DNA of 64,000 nt from Mermis nigrescens (taxonomy: Eukaryota > Nematoda > Enoplea > Mermithida > Mermithidae), in the NCBI GenBank assembly GCA_036768485.1, contig JAVLUZ010000844.1, forward strand, positions 62,001-126,000. The letters run 5' to 3'. Below, one piece after another: positions 36,760 to 46,110 of the stretch. Position 1 is the stretch's first letter. Every line of letters begins with the position of its first letter. A model generated the notes under the pieces. It was not told the DNA's origin. It saw nothing but the letters and a program-made list of their open reading frames with translations, and made no database searches. The position numbers were made by a program, and so were the translations under genes.

Positions 36760-37028
36760 CACACCTGGGCGTGGGGGTGGTTTGGGGGTATGCACCCCCC
36801 CAGAAACCGAAATACCCCCCCCCAGAAATCAAGATACCCTCCCCCAGCATTCAATTTTTGAAAATTTTTTTCGTTTTTTTCGCAATTTTTTGATGCCAAT
36901 GGATAGTGCTTGATGAGAAACGTCGAAAAATGGTGTTTTTATCGCCATACCACCATTTTTAAGGCCATTTTTCGATCTTCAAAAAAATCTTGCACCCCCC
37001 CCCAGAATTTTCTTGCTGCCCACGCATG
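36760..37028 (+). mobile_element. hAT-like MITE copy M6 in the right-arm polymerase
   Basis: Runs CACACCTGGGCG...GCCCACGCATG. The flanks share CATGACC (36754-36760, 37025-37031), and the left-arm gene at about 27099 provides the empty site TCATGACACG. The last few bases of the right end are ambiguous because they overlap the duplicated word. Confidence 0.85.
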
Positions 37029-37200
37029 ACCATAGAAAGGCCCCCTCTCATGCTTGACTTCAGTGCATAGTATAAATCTTTAGAGTATGAAGCAAAGAGC
37101 GCAAATTGAGTATCTGGGATACTTTTGAAAAGGTAGCGTTCTGTGATGCCTGGAAGTGACATTGCCTCTCTAAAATTATCAATTCTAAATCTGTCATAGT

Positions 37201-37595
37201 AGTAGTATACCGTGGCCCCCTAGGGTTACAATGTTATAACATATACAATGATGAAGGATAGGAGTATGGCCCGCCCAGGCCCACCCAGGCCTGCCTGGAC
37301 ATGCCCGGGGTAGGTGGTGTTTGCAAGACCTGCCCGGGCGTGCCCGGACCCGTCAGTAGGTCTAAGGGGTCCTGAAAAAGGGGGTTCTACAGTAAAAGCT
37401 GGTTTCTGAACCAGCTTGTTCCGAAACAAAAGGCAATATAAGTTGTGGATGAGGGGTAAAACAGTATTGTTGTATTTTGTGGGTACCAGTGTAAAGGGGG
37501 CCCAAAGGCCTTGGGTACCGGGGGAGGTGTATCCGGAGTGTAAAGTGTTTACACTTTTGTTTTTAGGAAGAAGAGCGGGATGAAGAAAGTTGAGT
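37201..37595 (+). repeat. Left TIR of Polinton C
   Basis: The outer 47 bp match the right end perfectly. The middle GC-rich portion differs between ends, and the inner part matches again (GTGTAAAGTGTTTACAC, then TTTTTAGGAAGAAG). The 12-bp palindrome ATGTTATAACAT is at 37231-37242, and a CCGGGC-GT-GCCCGG palindrome is near 37335-37348. Confidence 0.88.
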
Positions 37596-37693
37596 ACCCG
37601 TTCGCGGTTAGCAGGCTTGACGATGCCAAATGGGCTTAAGCTGTCCGAGTGCAGTCAACCAATAGCTAATCATTTTTTACACTTTTTTCTTTA

Positions 37694-38059
37694 TTACAAC
37701 GTCAAACTTTCATACGAATTTATAATACAATTAATTTCATAATCAACTATCTGTGCATCGCTATGTATCCATTTAGCCTTGTATTCCGGCTTCATTCCTC
37801 CCCAAATATAGTAGAACAGTCCTTCTTCGTAATTTGTCCAGGCTCGCTCTAGCGAAATCGCAAAGTGCCAAAATCCGCGAATTTTTCTTTTTCCAGTCAA
37901 ATTTCTGGCTTGACTGTATAATTCTGCGTCTATTTTCCATTGACCCTTGTGGTGATCGGTGAATCGGTTCCAAAAATATGTGGCTATGCGTACCAAGTCT
38001 TTGTTTTCATAAGTGTGAATGGATCCAAGCTGAGTGCAAAAAACGATAAAGGACTCCAT
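37694..38059 (-). CDS. Small Polinton C protein, FW family member 1 (unknown function)
   Basis: A 121-residue protein that I do not recognise. It has ATYFWNRF (near residue 28), then GFWHFAISLERAW (near residue 63), then YIWGGMKPEYK. The aromatic spacing loosely matches the two other small proteins of this element (38131-38427 and 38975-39304), suggesting a diverged paralogue, but that is a judgement by eye. It is transcribed towards the left terminus. A TATATAAAGGG box lies 56-65 bp upstream of the ATG. Its position at the element edge and opposite strand suggest a separately regulated accessory gene. Confidence 0.6.
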   Translation of the reverse strand: MESFIVFCTQLGSIHTYENKDLVRIATYFWNRFTDHHKGQWKIDAELYSQARNLTGKRKIRGFWHFAISLERAWTNYEEGLFYYIWGGMKPEYKAKWIHSDAQIVDYEINCIINSYESLTL

Positions 38060-38114
38060 AACCGACTGCTCAGTGTAGAAAAATAATGAACAATGATCTC
38101 GTCTCCTGTTTTTT

Positions 38115-38124
38115 CCCTTTATAT
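38115..38124 (-). promoter_or_regulatory. TATATAAAGG box for the leftmost minus-strand gene
   Basis: On the minus strand AAAAGTATATAAAGGG, 56 nt upstream of the ATG at 38059. Nearly the same string (AAAGTATATAAAGGAC) occurs in the terminal region of Polinton D at about 60453-60466. Confidence 0.5.
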
Positions 38125-38130
38125 ACTTTT

Positions 38131-38427
38131 TTACCCTAACAGTATATCGTAAATAATATGATCGTCAATACATTTTTCAAAGAAGTTTTCGTAAAACTCT
38201 TTTGTTTCGTTGCTAAACTCGTGCCATAGGTTGCATAGTGCTTTTAAATCTTCAGTCTCTATGCATCTTTTCAGTTCATTAACGAATACCTCTTTTATGC
38301 GTTTTTCTCTATACGCTTGTCTCATTTTTGGCCAAAAGTACCTCCCTAGTTTTTCTTTGTCTACTCTACCGTACTTGACAAGGTGTAAAGAAATGTGTTT
38401 GTAAATACATTCTCCTTTGGATGCCAT
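38131..38427 (-). CDS. Small Polinton C protein, FW family member 2 (unknown function)
   Basis: A 98-residue protein starting MASKGECIYKHISLHLVKYG, charged and probably helical. It aligns end to end with the 109-residue product at 38975-39304: MASxGE...Y.H..L.LV start, GRYFWPKM versus GAFFWSLM, ELKRCI versus DLKRCI, LWHEF versus LWQGF, and a final ECI...L. The two genes are divergent, with their promoters back to back. No domain known to me. Not broken. Confidence 0.7.
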   Translation of the reverse strand: MASKGECIYKHISLHLVKYGRVDKEKLGRYFWPKMRQAYREKRIKEVFVNELKRCIETEDLKALCNLWHEFSNETKEFYENFFEKCIDDHIIYDILLG

Positions 38428-38464
38428 TTTTTATAATGCGGTTTTTAAATACAATACTCACTGA

Positions 38465-38472
38465 TATTTATA
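38465..38472 (-). promoter_or_regulatory. TATAAATA box, minus strand
   Basis: Reads TATAAATA on the minus strand, with its 5' end 45 nt before the ATG at 38427. It is paired with the opposite-strand box at 38482-38489, making a compact divergent promoter. Confidence 0.6.
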
Positions 38473-38481
38473 AACAAAGTC

Positions 38482-38489
38482 TATAAATA
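38482..38489 (+). promoter_or_regulatory. TATAAATA box, plus strand
   Basis: AGTCTATAAATACT context, with its 5' end 56 nt before the ATG at 38538. Confidence 0.6.
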
Positions 38490-38537
38490 CTAGTAATCTT
38501 GGGTTGATTAAACTTATGTTTTTCTTAAATCAAAAAA

Positions 38538-38923
38538 ATGGAGGAAATTAAGGAACAGCCTATTATGGAAATTAAGGAACAGCCAAAACGTCCTATTATG
38601 GACGTTAAGGAGCAGTTAAAACGTCCTTGTACTGATACGGAAAAAAGCCGTATGGGAGGTCTATCAGGCCACCCATTGAGCTTTTTGGTAGAAATTTAGA
38701 GAGAGCCATGTACCCTCTTATGATTCAGTTATGTTATTTTTGTCAAAAAGCATCTTCGGAGCGAGAATTTTTTGAAACCAATGGCGGCCGTTGGTACGCT
38801 AACATTCAGTTATGCCCCAGATGTTGCGATTTCAACAGGGCAATGCAAGAAGCAGGGCAGAGAGTATTAAAACGCTACTCTGAGCAGCTGGTCGAGGATG
38901 ATAAGAATAAGTCAGCTAACTAA
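38538..38923 (+). CDS. Zinc-ribbon-like small protein, probably frameshifted
   Basis: The first frame (38538-38699) encodes 53 residues with a repeated EIKEQP/DVKEQLKRP motif. The second (38708-38923, 71 residues) has CYFC and, 31 residues on, CPRCC, a CxxC...CxxC arrangement able to bind zinc, followed by a charged helical tail. The promoter box stands only before the first ATG, so the two are probably one gene broken near 38690-38710, or two overlapping small genes. I know no homologue. It lies directly upstream of the FW gene and the integrase. Confidence 0.5.
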
Positions 38924-38928
38924 AAGTC

Positions 38929-38936
38929 TATAAATA
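38929..38936 (+). promoter_or_regulatory. TATAAATA box before FW member 3
   Basis: AGTCTATAAATATG, 5 bases after the previous stop region, with its 5' end 46 nt before the ATG at 38975. Confidence 0.6.
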
Positions 38937-38974
38937 TGACCTCATTTTATTTTTAGCCATTTGCATATTTAACA

Positions 38975-39304
38975 ATGGCGTCTCCAGGCGAACTATCGTA
39001 TCATCACTTCGTTCTAAAGCTAGTCGAAATGGCCAATGCGCGATTCATTCACGTTAGGGATACCCAAAAAATAGGCGCATTCTTTTGGTCATTAATGAGT
39101 CCTGAGTTTAAGGCAGAACGGAAGGAGGCCGAGAAAAAGGACGCCTTCTGGAATTTTGCTCAGGATTTAAAACGCTGCATCCTACAAAAAGATCTTGAGG
39201 AAATGTATGGTCTCTGGCAAGGATTCGATGCAAATGGAAAGAATATGTTCGAGCATTTATATGATAACTGTATTTTGCATTATGTTCGCTGTTGTTTAGT
39301 ATAA
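38975..39304 (+). CDS. Small Polinton C protein, FW family member 3 (unknown function)
   Basis: A 109-residue paralogue of the 38131-38427 product, starting MASPGELSYHHFVLKLVEMA, with GAFFWSLM, FWNFAQDLKRCI and LWQGF. It has no signal peptide or membrane segment. The FW...L+RCI...LW.GF pattern probably forms a helical bundle. The stop codon TAA at 39302-39304 lies inside the next TATAAATA box, so the gene and its neighbour's promoter are fused. An accessory or regulatory role is only a guess. Confidence 0.7.
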   Translation: MASPGELSYHHFVLKLVEMANARFIHVRDTQKIGAFFWSLMSPEFKAERKEAEKKDAFWNFAQDLKRCILQKDLEEMYGLWQGFDANGKNMFEHLYDNCILHYVRCCLV

Positions 39305-39307
39305 ATA
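39300..39307 (+). promoter_or_regulatory. TATAAATA box overlapping the FW stop codon, before the integrase
   Basis: The TAA stop at 39302-39304 is part of the box. Its 5' end lies 39 nt before the integrase ATG at 39339. Confidence 0.65.
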
Positions 39308-39338
39308 TTCGTTATAACTAATAAAATTGAAATAAAAA

Positions 39339-40398
39339 ATGGAAAAAGTGTTAAAGCAAATATATTACGACCCTAAAACGGGGTATAGTAGCGTGGAACA
39401 GCTATATGAGAGGGCTAAAAAAGTAAAACCAAAAATAGAACGGTCCTACGTGAAAGAATGGTTGGAAAAGCAGCCCACCTACACATTACACAAACCCGCC
39501 CTCAAGCGGTATTCTCGAAATAAAGTGTTAGTAAGTAGCATTGATGAGCAATGGCAATGCTGATATTGTAGATTTGCAGTCTTTAAGCAAGTTTAACGAT
39601 AATTTTAAGTATCTCTTGAATTGCATAGACATTTTTTCAAAATACGCATGGTCTGTTCCTCTAAAATCCAAAAGTTCAAAAGATGTTCTGACCGCTTTTC
39701 AAAGCATTTTGCATTCATCAAATCGAAAACCGTACAAGCTGCAAACAGACGCAGGGACCGAATTTACAAACAAGGAGTTCCAGAAATTTCTAAAATCTGA
39801 ATCTATCGATTTTTTCACGACCAGAAGCGAAACAAAAGCTAGCGTAGTTGAACGTTTTAATCGCACGCTTAAAGAACGTATGTGGCGGTACTTCACCAAG
39901 AGCAATTCGTATAAATTTATTGACGTATTACCCGACTTGATGAAAAATTATAATCACTCGAAGCATCGTACGATAGGTACATCGCCAGCTAATGTGACCG
40001 TAAAAAATGAGACGGAAATTTTGAATAGAGCATTTAGGATTGATAAACAGAACGTTGTCTTTAAATTTAATATTGGCGATAAAGTCCGACTGAGTAAAGT
40101 TAAGCGCACTTTTGAAAAAGGATTTTGGCCTAACTGGACAGAGGAGTTTTTCGTAATTAAAGAAAGATATGCTCGAACCCCACCCGTCTATGTTTTAGAA
40201 GACCAAATGGGCGAAAGAGTCGAGGGTATTTTTTATGAGCCTGAACTGCAAAAAATTGAAACAAAAACTGACGATTTGTACGTGATTGAAAAGATTTTGA
40301 AAACGCGTAAGAAAGGCAATAAAACTGATTATCTAGTACGGTGGCGAGGGTACCCAGAAAAGTTTGATTCCTGGGTTTCAGATGTAATAAAGCTATAA
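39339..40398 (+). pseudogene. Polinton integrase (rve fold) with C-terminal chromodomain, one frameshift
   Basis: DDE integrase that inserts the element and makes the 6-bp target duplication. The N-terminal helical region has YYDPKTGYSSVEQLY and EWLEKQPTYTLHKPA, typical of Polinton integrases. Catalytic residues are the first Asp after EQWQ (39562-39564), the second Asp in QTDAGTEF (39748-39750) and Glu in SVVERFNRTLKE (39850-39852). The chromodomain at the C-terminus (about 40276-40395) shows YVIEKILK and YLVRWRGYPEKFDSWV, likely guiding integration to modified histones. A single-base shift near 39555-39561, next to the first Asp, splits the frame into 39339-39563 and 39562-40398. The rest is open, so it may be a recent lesion or a sequencing error. 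The stop TAA lies inside the next promoter box. Confidence 0.93.
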
Positions 40399-40401
40399 AT
40401 A
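40394..40401 (+). promoter_or_regulatory. TATAAATA box overlapping the integrase stop
   Basis: The integrase ends CTA-TAA within GCTATAAATATG. The box is 43 nt before the ATG at 40437, which supports that ATG over the one at 40401, because the latter overlaps the box. Confidence 0.65.
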
Positions 40402-40436
40402 TGTATATGTCACTCATATATTTAGAAGAAAAAAAC

Positions 40437-41192
40437 ATGGATGATTTTTCAACAGGACCAAACGATTTTTATTTTTATTTTGAGTCGACAGACTCTAACG
40501 TCACTAGACACGAAGGCGAGTACGTTTTTTATTTATTAAAACCCCTAAGCTTCCAAAATGAGTGGGAGGTAGCTGTTACGCAAATTATATGTCAATCGCC
40601 TTTCACCCATGAAAATAAAATTTACTACACTAGGGCAGACGAGCCAAAGAGTGGCTTAAATGCTCTGAACTTCCCAAACGATTGGTTTCGTATGGGCTTA
40701 CATGAATTCACAAAAGCGTGGAACAATGCAATACCAGAGCATTCCAAAAATGCTTTTAACTTGGATATAGATAAGGAAGGATATGCGATTTTAAATATAA
40801 ACAAAACGCAAATAAGATTCAGTGATGAGGTTTTAGCTGATGCACTTGGGTTTCAGATTAATAAAAGATATCCAGCAAGTATCCCTAAAGAAATTGTAAA
40901 AATCAGAGGCGAGCATAAAATTAAGATTCCAAGACCAGTTTTTCATTTAGAAACAGACTTTATCGTGCCTATAAGCTACGGGTCTCATAACAGGCAAATA
41001 CTTTGCACGGATGTGTTTTCACCCTTGAGAGGTTTAGTGAATTACAATTATGCTATGCCATCTTATCATCGTATTCTTAAAAGTTATATATCATCTATAA
41101 GTTTGAATATAAAAGATATAAGTAATAATTCTTTCAACATTTACGATCCATTAATTATAAAATTCCATTTTCAACGAGCCAGTATTTTATAA
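40437..41192 (+). CDS. Penton-like minor capsid protein
   Basis: About 251 residues, intact. The beginning MDDFSTGPNDFYFYFESTDS and the segment PLSFQNEWEVAVTQI match the start of Polinton/adintovirus penton-type minor capsid proteins, which form a single jelly roll at the capsid vertices. Further on, LADALGFQI parallels the conserved 'LGF' segment of these proteins, and the C-terminal half is rich in beta-type residues. The start at 40437 is chosen because the promoter box covers the upstream ATG at 40401. It sits between integrase and capsid genes, as in other Polintons. Assignment is from family knowledge and order, without a structural comparison. Confidence 0.8.
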   Translation: MDDFSTGPNDFYFYFESTDSNVTRHEGEYVFYLLKPLSFQNEWEVAVTQIICQSPFTHENKIYYTRADEPKSGLNALNFPNDWFRMGLHEFTKAWNNAIPEHSKNAFNLDIDKEGYAILNINKTQIRFSDEVLADALGFQINKRYPASIPKEIVKIRGEHKIKIPRPVFHLETDFIVPISYGSHNRQILCTDVFSPLRGLVNYNYAMPSYHRILKSYISSISLNIKDISNNSFNIYDPLIIKFHFQRASIL

Positions 41193-41195
41193 GGC

Positions 41196-41203
41196 TATAA
41201 ATA
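41196..41203 (+). promoter_or_regulatory. TATAAATA box before the basic core-like gene
   Basis: GGCTATAAATATG, immediately after the penton stop, with its 5' end 53 nt before the ATG at 41249. Confidence 0.6.
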
Positions 41204-41248
41204 TGAGAATACACATGCGAAATTTTAAATAAAAGTACGCATTCAATC

Positions 41249-41482
41249 ATGTATCAGCCGTTTTCAGTTTTATCAAGCAGAGCGTTGCCTGGCTTTTCAA
41301 CTGAAGCCAGTGTAATAATTGAACCAAAACGTAAAAGAAGACCTGTTCAGGTTGGGACAGGTAAGCGCAAAAAGTCTATAAATAGGAGCCCAAAAGCACG
41401 TAAAAAGAATATAAAAAAATCAACAACAACAAAACTTTCTACAAATTTTGCATTACGCAACTCAAAATATGTCAAAAAATAA
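41249..41482 (+). CDS. Small basic protein, possible virion core/DNA-condensing protein
   Basis: A 77-residue, strongly basic protein: EPKRKRRPVQVGTGKRKK, then a Lys/Ser/Arg tail with no acidic patches. Small basic proteins between penton and hexon genes resemble the adenovirus-type core proteins that bind packaged DNA, which is the inferred role. It overlaps the major capsid start by 14 nt and contains the capsid gene's TATAAATA box. Not broken. The similarity is compositional, so function remains inference. Confidence 0.6.
   Translation: MYQPFSVLSSRALPGFSTEASVIIEPKRKRRPVQVGTGKRKKSINRSPKARKKNIKKSTTTKLSTNFALRNSKYVKK
41377..41384 (+). promoter_or_regulatory. TATAAATA box inside the core-like gene, before the major capsid gene
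   Basis: AGTCTATAAATAGG, 92 nt before the capsid ATG at 41469. It keeps the extended AGTCTATAAATA form although it also codes for protein. Confidence 0.55.
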
Positions 41483-41865
41483 ATCTATTGAATTTGATGT
41501 AATTGGAGAAAACGAGATAGAGTTCTTTCCAATTAATCCGCTCATATCGGGCGAACCTATACAGTTTGATGTGCCTGAAACTTTCACTCAAATGACCGAT
41601 CCAAATTTTTTACTAAAAATTCGAGCCAAAATTATCGAAGCGGACGGCTCAGCTCTGAAAGCTGATGCGCGCGTAGGTCCTGTAAATTTAACTTTACACT
41701 CGCTTTTTAAAGATATTGTGCTTAAGGCGAACGGTACAATAATTAATCAGGCAACTTCAACATATCCATATCGCGCATACATAGAAACAGTATACACGTA
41801 CTCTTCGGCCGCTAAAAAAGGAGCAGTGGGAGTCCCTCAGATGTATTACAAAGATAAGGCAGATA

Positions 41866-41917
41866 AATTTAATAAATATAAATTTAATAAATTTAATAAA
41901 TTTAATAAATTTAAGGA
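41866..41917 (+). repeat. AAATTTAAT minisatellite in the capsid gene
   Basis: About five tandem AATTTAATA-type units encoding a repeated Lys-Phe-Asn tripeptide, 18 bp upstream of the hAT insertion. It is not expected in a capsid protein and probably arose in this copy. Confidence 0.8.
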
Positions 41918-42863
41918 GCTGAGGTAGATATGGCTCAGAGCCCCGCGCGTGGGTGGGTATGCTCGCCCCCGCCCCGCACGCCCGCGCGGCCCGCGTGGGC
42001 TTTTTGCGGGGCGGGTCACACGGCTGGCGGCGCGGGGTGGGGCGGGCTTTATTTTCTAAAAATTTTGGCGGGGCGGAGCGGGGCGGGGCGGGCCTTTCTT
42101 TTTTAAATTTTTGTTGTGCAAAAGGATACGTGCGCGAAATTGATTTCCATGCACAAGGTTTCGCGAAATAGACTATAGTTCTAAGTAATGCTCTGCTGCT
42201 CATCCTTTGAATAAATACTTAATGAAATAGAACACATGGGGGCTGTTAAAATAATACAAATTGAAATAATCCAGCTTTACCATCCATAAGCTTACATATA
42301 TACAGTGTTTCAGAAAAACGAAACCCATATTTGACCTTGTAACTTCCCAACTGCTTGCTCAATTTCAATGCAAATTGTTTTAAACGATAGACAAAAACCT
42401 TCGTAAGAAATTCGCTAAGTTTCGTATCCGTAGCTCATTTTGTTCTTGTGCAACACGCAGTTGTGTGAAAGTCGTTTTTTCATTAAATACAATGCGTATT
42501 TAAAAATAAATCATGTGTTTGCAACGTTGTAGCTTTTAATCGAGTGAACATTTTAGAATATTCAAACGCCTGTTTGTCTAGCTGTTAGCCTGTAAATTTT
42601 CGTACTATTTCGCTACTTGGTTCGAGAGTTATTGAGCTTTCGCCAAATGTCATTCCTTAGGTCATTCACAAGCGCAAGCAACTCGCTGCTTATTTTGTCG
42701 TTGCTGGCTAAATAGCCGAGGGAGTGACCTTAGGCAAAAGCTCAATAGCTCTTGAACCAACAAACAAAATAAAACTAAAATTTAGAGGCAACTAGCTAGA
42801 TAAATGAGCTTTTGATTGAAGCAAACCGTATTCTAAAATGTTCACTCGATCTAAAGCTACAAC

Positions 42864-43140
42864 CACACCTGGGCGTATGGGAGGGGGTTTCGGGGGAGGG
42901 GGTATGCAGCCCCCCCAGAAACCAAAATACCCCCTCCCCCAGAAATCAAAATACCCCCCAGAATTCAATTTTTGAAAAATTTTTTCGTTTCTTTCGCAAT
43001 TTTTTGATGCCAATGGATAGTGCTTGATGAGAAACGTTGAAAAATGGTGTTTTTATCGCCATACCACCATTTTTTAAGGCCATTTTTTTGACCTTCAAAA
43101 AATCTTGCACCCCCCAGAATTTTCTTGCTGCCCACGTATG
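42864..43140 (+). mobile_element. hAT-like MITE copy M7
   Basis: A 277-bp element running CACACCTGGGCG...GCCCACGTATG. The flanks are GCTACAAC (42856-42863) and GCTAACAAC (43141-43149), the same word with one inserted A. Confidence 0.88.
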
Positions 43141-43400
43141 GCTAACAACGTCGCAAACACATTCATTTCTTACGACACATTGTATTTAATAAAAAAACCT
43201 CTTTTACCCAAATGCGCGTTGTACAAGAACAAATGCAGCTGCAAAAACGAAACTTTGCAATATCATTATGAAGGTTTTTATCTATTGATTAAAGCAAGTT
43301 GCATTCGAATTGAGCGATTCGATTCTAACTTACAAGGTCTGATATGGGTTTCGTTTTTTATGAAACACCCGGTATATATAGGTAGGCAGGTACCTACATA

Positions 43401-43698
43401 CACACGCGGGCGTGGGGGTTGGGGGGCATGCACCCCCCAGAAGTTGAAATACCCCCCCCCCAGAAATCAAAATACAACCCCCCCCCAGAAAATTTTTTTT
43501 GCTTTTTCAGCAATTTTTTGATGCCATTGGATAGTGCTTGATGAGAAACGTCGGAAAATGGTGTTTTTTGCCATACGACCACTTTTAAGACCATTTTTTG
43601 ACCTTTAAAAATTTTTTCACACCCCCCCCCCCCCCAGAAATGTTTTCACCCGCCCCCCCCCCCCCCCCCGCCCAGAATTTCGGTGCTGCCCACCTATG
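43401..43698 (+). mobile_element. hAT-like MITE copy M8
   Basis: A 298-bp element running CACACGCGGGCG...GCCCACCTATG with a perfect 8-bp duplication CCTACATA (43393-43400, 43699-43706). It has expanded C-runs near its right end. Confidence 0.9.
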
Positions 43699-45034
43699 CC
43701 TACATATATGTAGGTACACACTACGTCCTTACATAAGGTAGACTATCACCTATAGGATGTGAGTAATGGCGAGCATTGGGATCTGGGTTGTCTTCTGGGA
43801 TCCAGCACAGCCCCAAAATTGATTTTGTCGTGCTAGTTTTGGCGATTTCGCCCCATCAGACCCCCTCAGAATTTGAACAATCAGCAGTGCAAGATTATGC
43901 CTTTTGCAGCATACCTACATACCTAACTACACCTATAACAGTAACATCATTGTTGTTCCAATAAAGTTTATTGCTGTAAGACATTAGCTCTTATTCAATT
44001 TACAAAATTACATCGCACTCAATTACATTGAAGATTTTGTAACCACTCATTGTCCGGTTCTTTATCTTCTTGCATTCTGGCTCCTTTTCGATCAGAAATG
44101 GATACATAGAGTACATGAAGAAATTTTGCGGGGCGGGGCGGGCCTAATTTTATTAACATTACTGGCGGGGCGGAGCGGGTCTAAGGAGCTGCGGGGCGGG
44201 CTTTATTTCTTTCTTGGCGGGGCGGGGCGGGTCAAAAAATTTCGGCCCGTGCAGGGCTCTGATATGGCTGGACGATTGCATTTAGATCTTCTACTGCAAA
44301 ATAAATTGATCATTCCAGGAATCAAGTTTTCGCTCACGTTCTTTCCTTCTTTAACTGAGTTCCATTTATTGTCAGGCACAGCTCTTCGAAAAGAACGATT
44401 ATCAGTCACCAAAATAGTTCTAAAAGTTAGGCGAGTCAATTTGCAAAGTAGTGCTATACATTCAATCGAACGTTCATTGCAACATAAACCAGTAAATTAT
44501 AATGTAAATCATGCTATAGTTCGTACTATGCAATTATTAGTAGGACAAACACATTTAACGAATTTTGTTCTACATAATGGGCAGATTCCGCGTTTAATCA
44601 TTGTGACGCTTGTAGAAACGCTTTCTTTTACTGGTCATTATGCAAATAATCCGTTTTTGTTTAATCTTAAAAAATGCGTTTGGGCTCAAGTTGATGTTAA
44701 TGGGAGACAGTATCCTCCCCTACCGTATAACCCGAATGATTCTATGATCGAAGCGTACCTAAATTTCTGAGAATGGTTAAAAAACTATATGCGGATACGG
44801 ACACAAGCATAACGCTCGACGATTTTCAAGCAAGGGGGTATCAAATACTGCCCTTCAATATGAACCCAGACGAGGGTATTCGGACAAATGGCGTCGTAAC
44901 TTTTACTGCTCAATGGCCCATAAACAGCATCAATGACAGTTGTACGTTGCTTTTTTATTTATTATCCGATAATATTATAAGTATTGATGCTCGTAGGAAC
45001 ATTATTCTTATTATTCTTGATTTTATACCCTAAA

Positions 45035-45579
45035 ATGTATGCAAATCAGTTAAGTTCAACAGTAAATACGGACAAGGCTGCATCACGTTATTTCACGGGA
45101 GTATTTTCATGCGACCAAATATTATCTGAGCGATTTTCGAATACTGAAAAATTCTTTGTTATCGTAAACACGGCTTCGTCGACGCATAAAGGTCAGCATT
45201 GGGTACTGTTTTACAAATCATCAAATTCGGCTAAAATGATATTTTTTGACAGTTTGCTAAAACCCCATTGTACTACAGCAAATGCTTAGAAGACGCAGTA
45301 AATTATTTTTCTAGTTTCACAAAGTATCCAGGTCAGTTCCTATGTGTTGAGCAGAGGTTACAAGGAGAAACAAGCAAAACGTGCGGGTTGTACTGCTTAT
45401 ATTTTTCTCGCAAACTATGTAGACAAAAATCTATAAATAGTATAATGGCTAAATTTTCGAGCAATAAGTCTGACAACGATAAACAGATTTGCGATTGGTT
45501 CAAGAAATATTTTCATACAAAAATACCCATTTGCACTTCAAGTCAAACGTGTATGTGCTATAGAGAATGGAGCAAATAG
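45035..45579 (+). pseudogene. Adenain-type cysteine protease, one frameshift
   Basis: Processes capsid and core proteins during particle maturation in related elements. The start FTGVFSCDQIL is followed by the catalytic His in GQHWVLFYK (45197-45199), the acidic residue in FFDSL (45248-45250), and the nucleophile in KTCGLYCLYFSR (TGC at 45382-45384), the standard order His-Asp/Glu-Cys for the adenovirus protease family. A shift near 45270-45285 separates the His/Asp part from the Cys part. The ATG at 45035 follows the capsid stop by one base. The last 13 nt overlap the ATPase start. Confidence 0.88.
45432..45439 (+). promoter_or_regulatory. TATAAATA-type box inside the protease gene
   Basis: AATCTATAAATAGT, 135 nt before the ATPase ATG at 45567. 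The spacing is longer than for the other boxes, so its role is less certain. Confidence 0.4.
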
Positions 45580-46110
45580 AAGAAGATAGCATAAAGTATC
45601 TTCGATCGCCTGCTAATTTTGTAATTTCAGGAGCAACAGGAAGCGGAAAAACATGTTTTCTACTAAAATTATTGAAAGAATGGCCTTTTAAACCAGAAAG
45701 AAATAAAATTTTATATTTTTTTAATGTATGGCAACCACTTTTCGAAGAATTTTTAAGTACATTTCCGAATATTTCGTTCGTACAAGGACTTCGAATGGAC
45801 GAAATCGAAAGCAAATGGTACGACGAGCCAGGAAAAGTCAACGTTTGCGTTTGCGATGATCTTGCCGACGTTGCGGTCAAAAGCGACGCGTTTGCTAGTC
45901 TTTTTACGGTCTTAGGCCATCACAAAAACATGATAAATTTCTTTATCACTCAGAATCTATTTTTTAGAGGAATTGTTTTAGAAATTTTAAAAAATTTTTA
46001 GCCCTATTTCAACAACCTTACTGATTGATGTATTTTCTGATAAAATCGAAAACAGACTGCGATCTAGTAATTTTTCGGATGAAACACCTATGATTATTTG
46101 GCGAAGCTTA
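45567..46110 (+). pseudogene. FtsK/HerA-type packaging ATPase, first copy, frameshifted near the end
   Basis: Motor ATPase that pumps DNA into capsids. Walker A GATGSGKT is at 45630-45653, Walker B VCVCDDL has its acidic pair at 45854-45859, and the sensor-like FFITQNLF lies near 45945. The frame stops at 45999-46001 after EILKNF because of an extra A in an A/T run (AAAAAATTTTT). The remaining 36 codons (SPxSTTLLIDVF to IxWRSL) lie in the next frame up to the TAA at 46110, inside a TATAAATA box. The duplicated second copy downstream lacks this lesion. Short by this family's standard only because of the shift. Confidence 0.88.

Larger units (their letters stand above)
41936..44261. mobile_element. 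Non-autonomous hAT element in the capsid gene
   Basis: CAGAGCCC...GGGCTCTG ends with a perfect 8-bp duplication ATATGGCT (41928-41935, 44262-44269). The ends are GC-rich, with repeated GGGGCGGGGCGGG words (41950-42110, 44126-44240). The 2,326-bp interior is mostly AT-rich without a transposase frame and hosts MITEs M7 and M8. Confidence 0.92.
41469..45033 (+). pseudogene. Major capsid protein (double jelly roll), split by a hAT element
   Basis: Hexon-type capsid building block of Polintons. The first part (41469-41927) starts MSKNKSIEFDVIGENEIEFF and includes TSTYPYRAYIE. The reading continues after the hAT insertion (41936-44261) at about 44262 with DMAGRLHLDLLLQ, then NYNVNHAIVR, NPFLFN and YPPLPYN to the TGA at 44770. 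A frameshift there leads to the last part (44773-45033) with YQILPFNMNPDEGI and IISIDARRNIIL. The first ATG at 41469 is preferred because it follows the TATA box and fits the family start. An expanded AAATTTAAT minisatellite (41866-41917) just before the insertion shifts the frame and may have replaced some residues. Non-functional as it stands. Confidence 0.88.

Noticed and set aside
44126..44261. N-terminal extension of the second capsid fragment
   Set aside because: Lies inside the GC-rich hAT end; real capsid codons begin after the target duplication at 44262.
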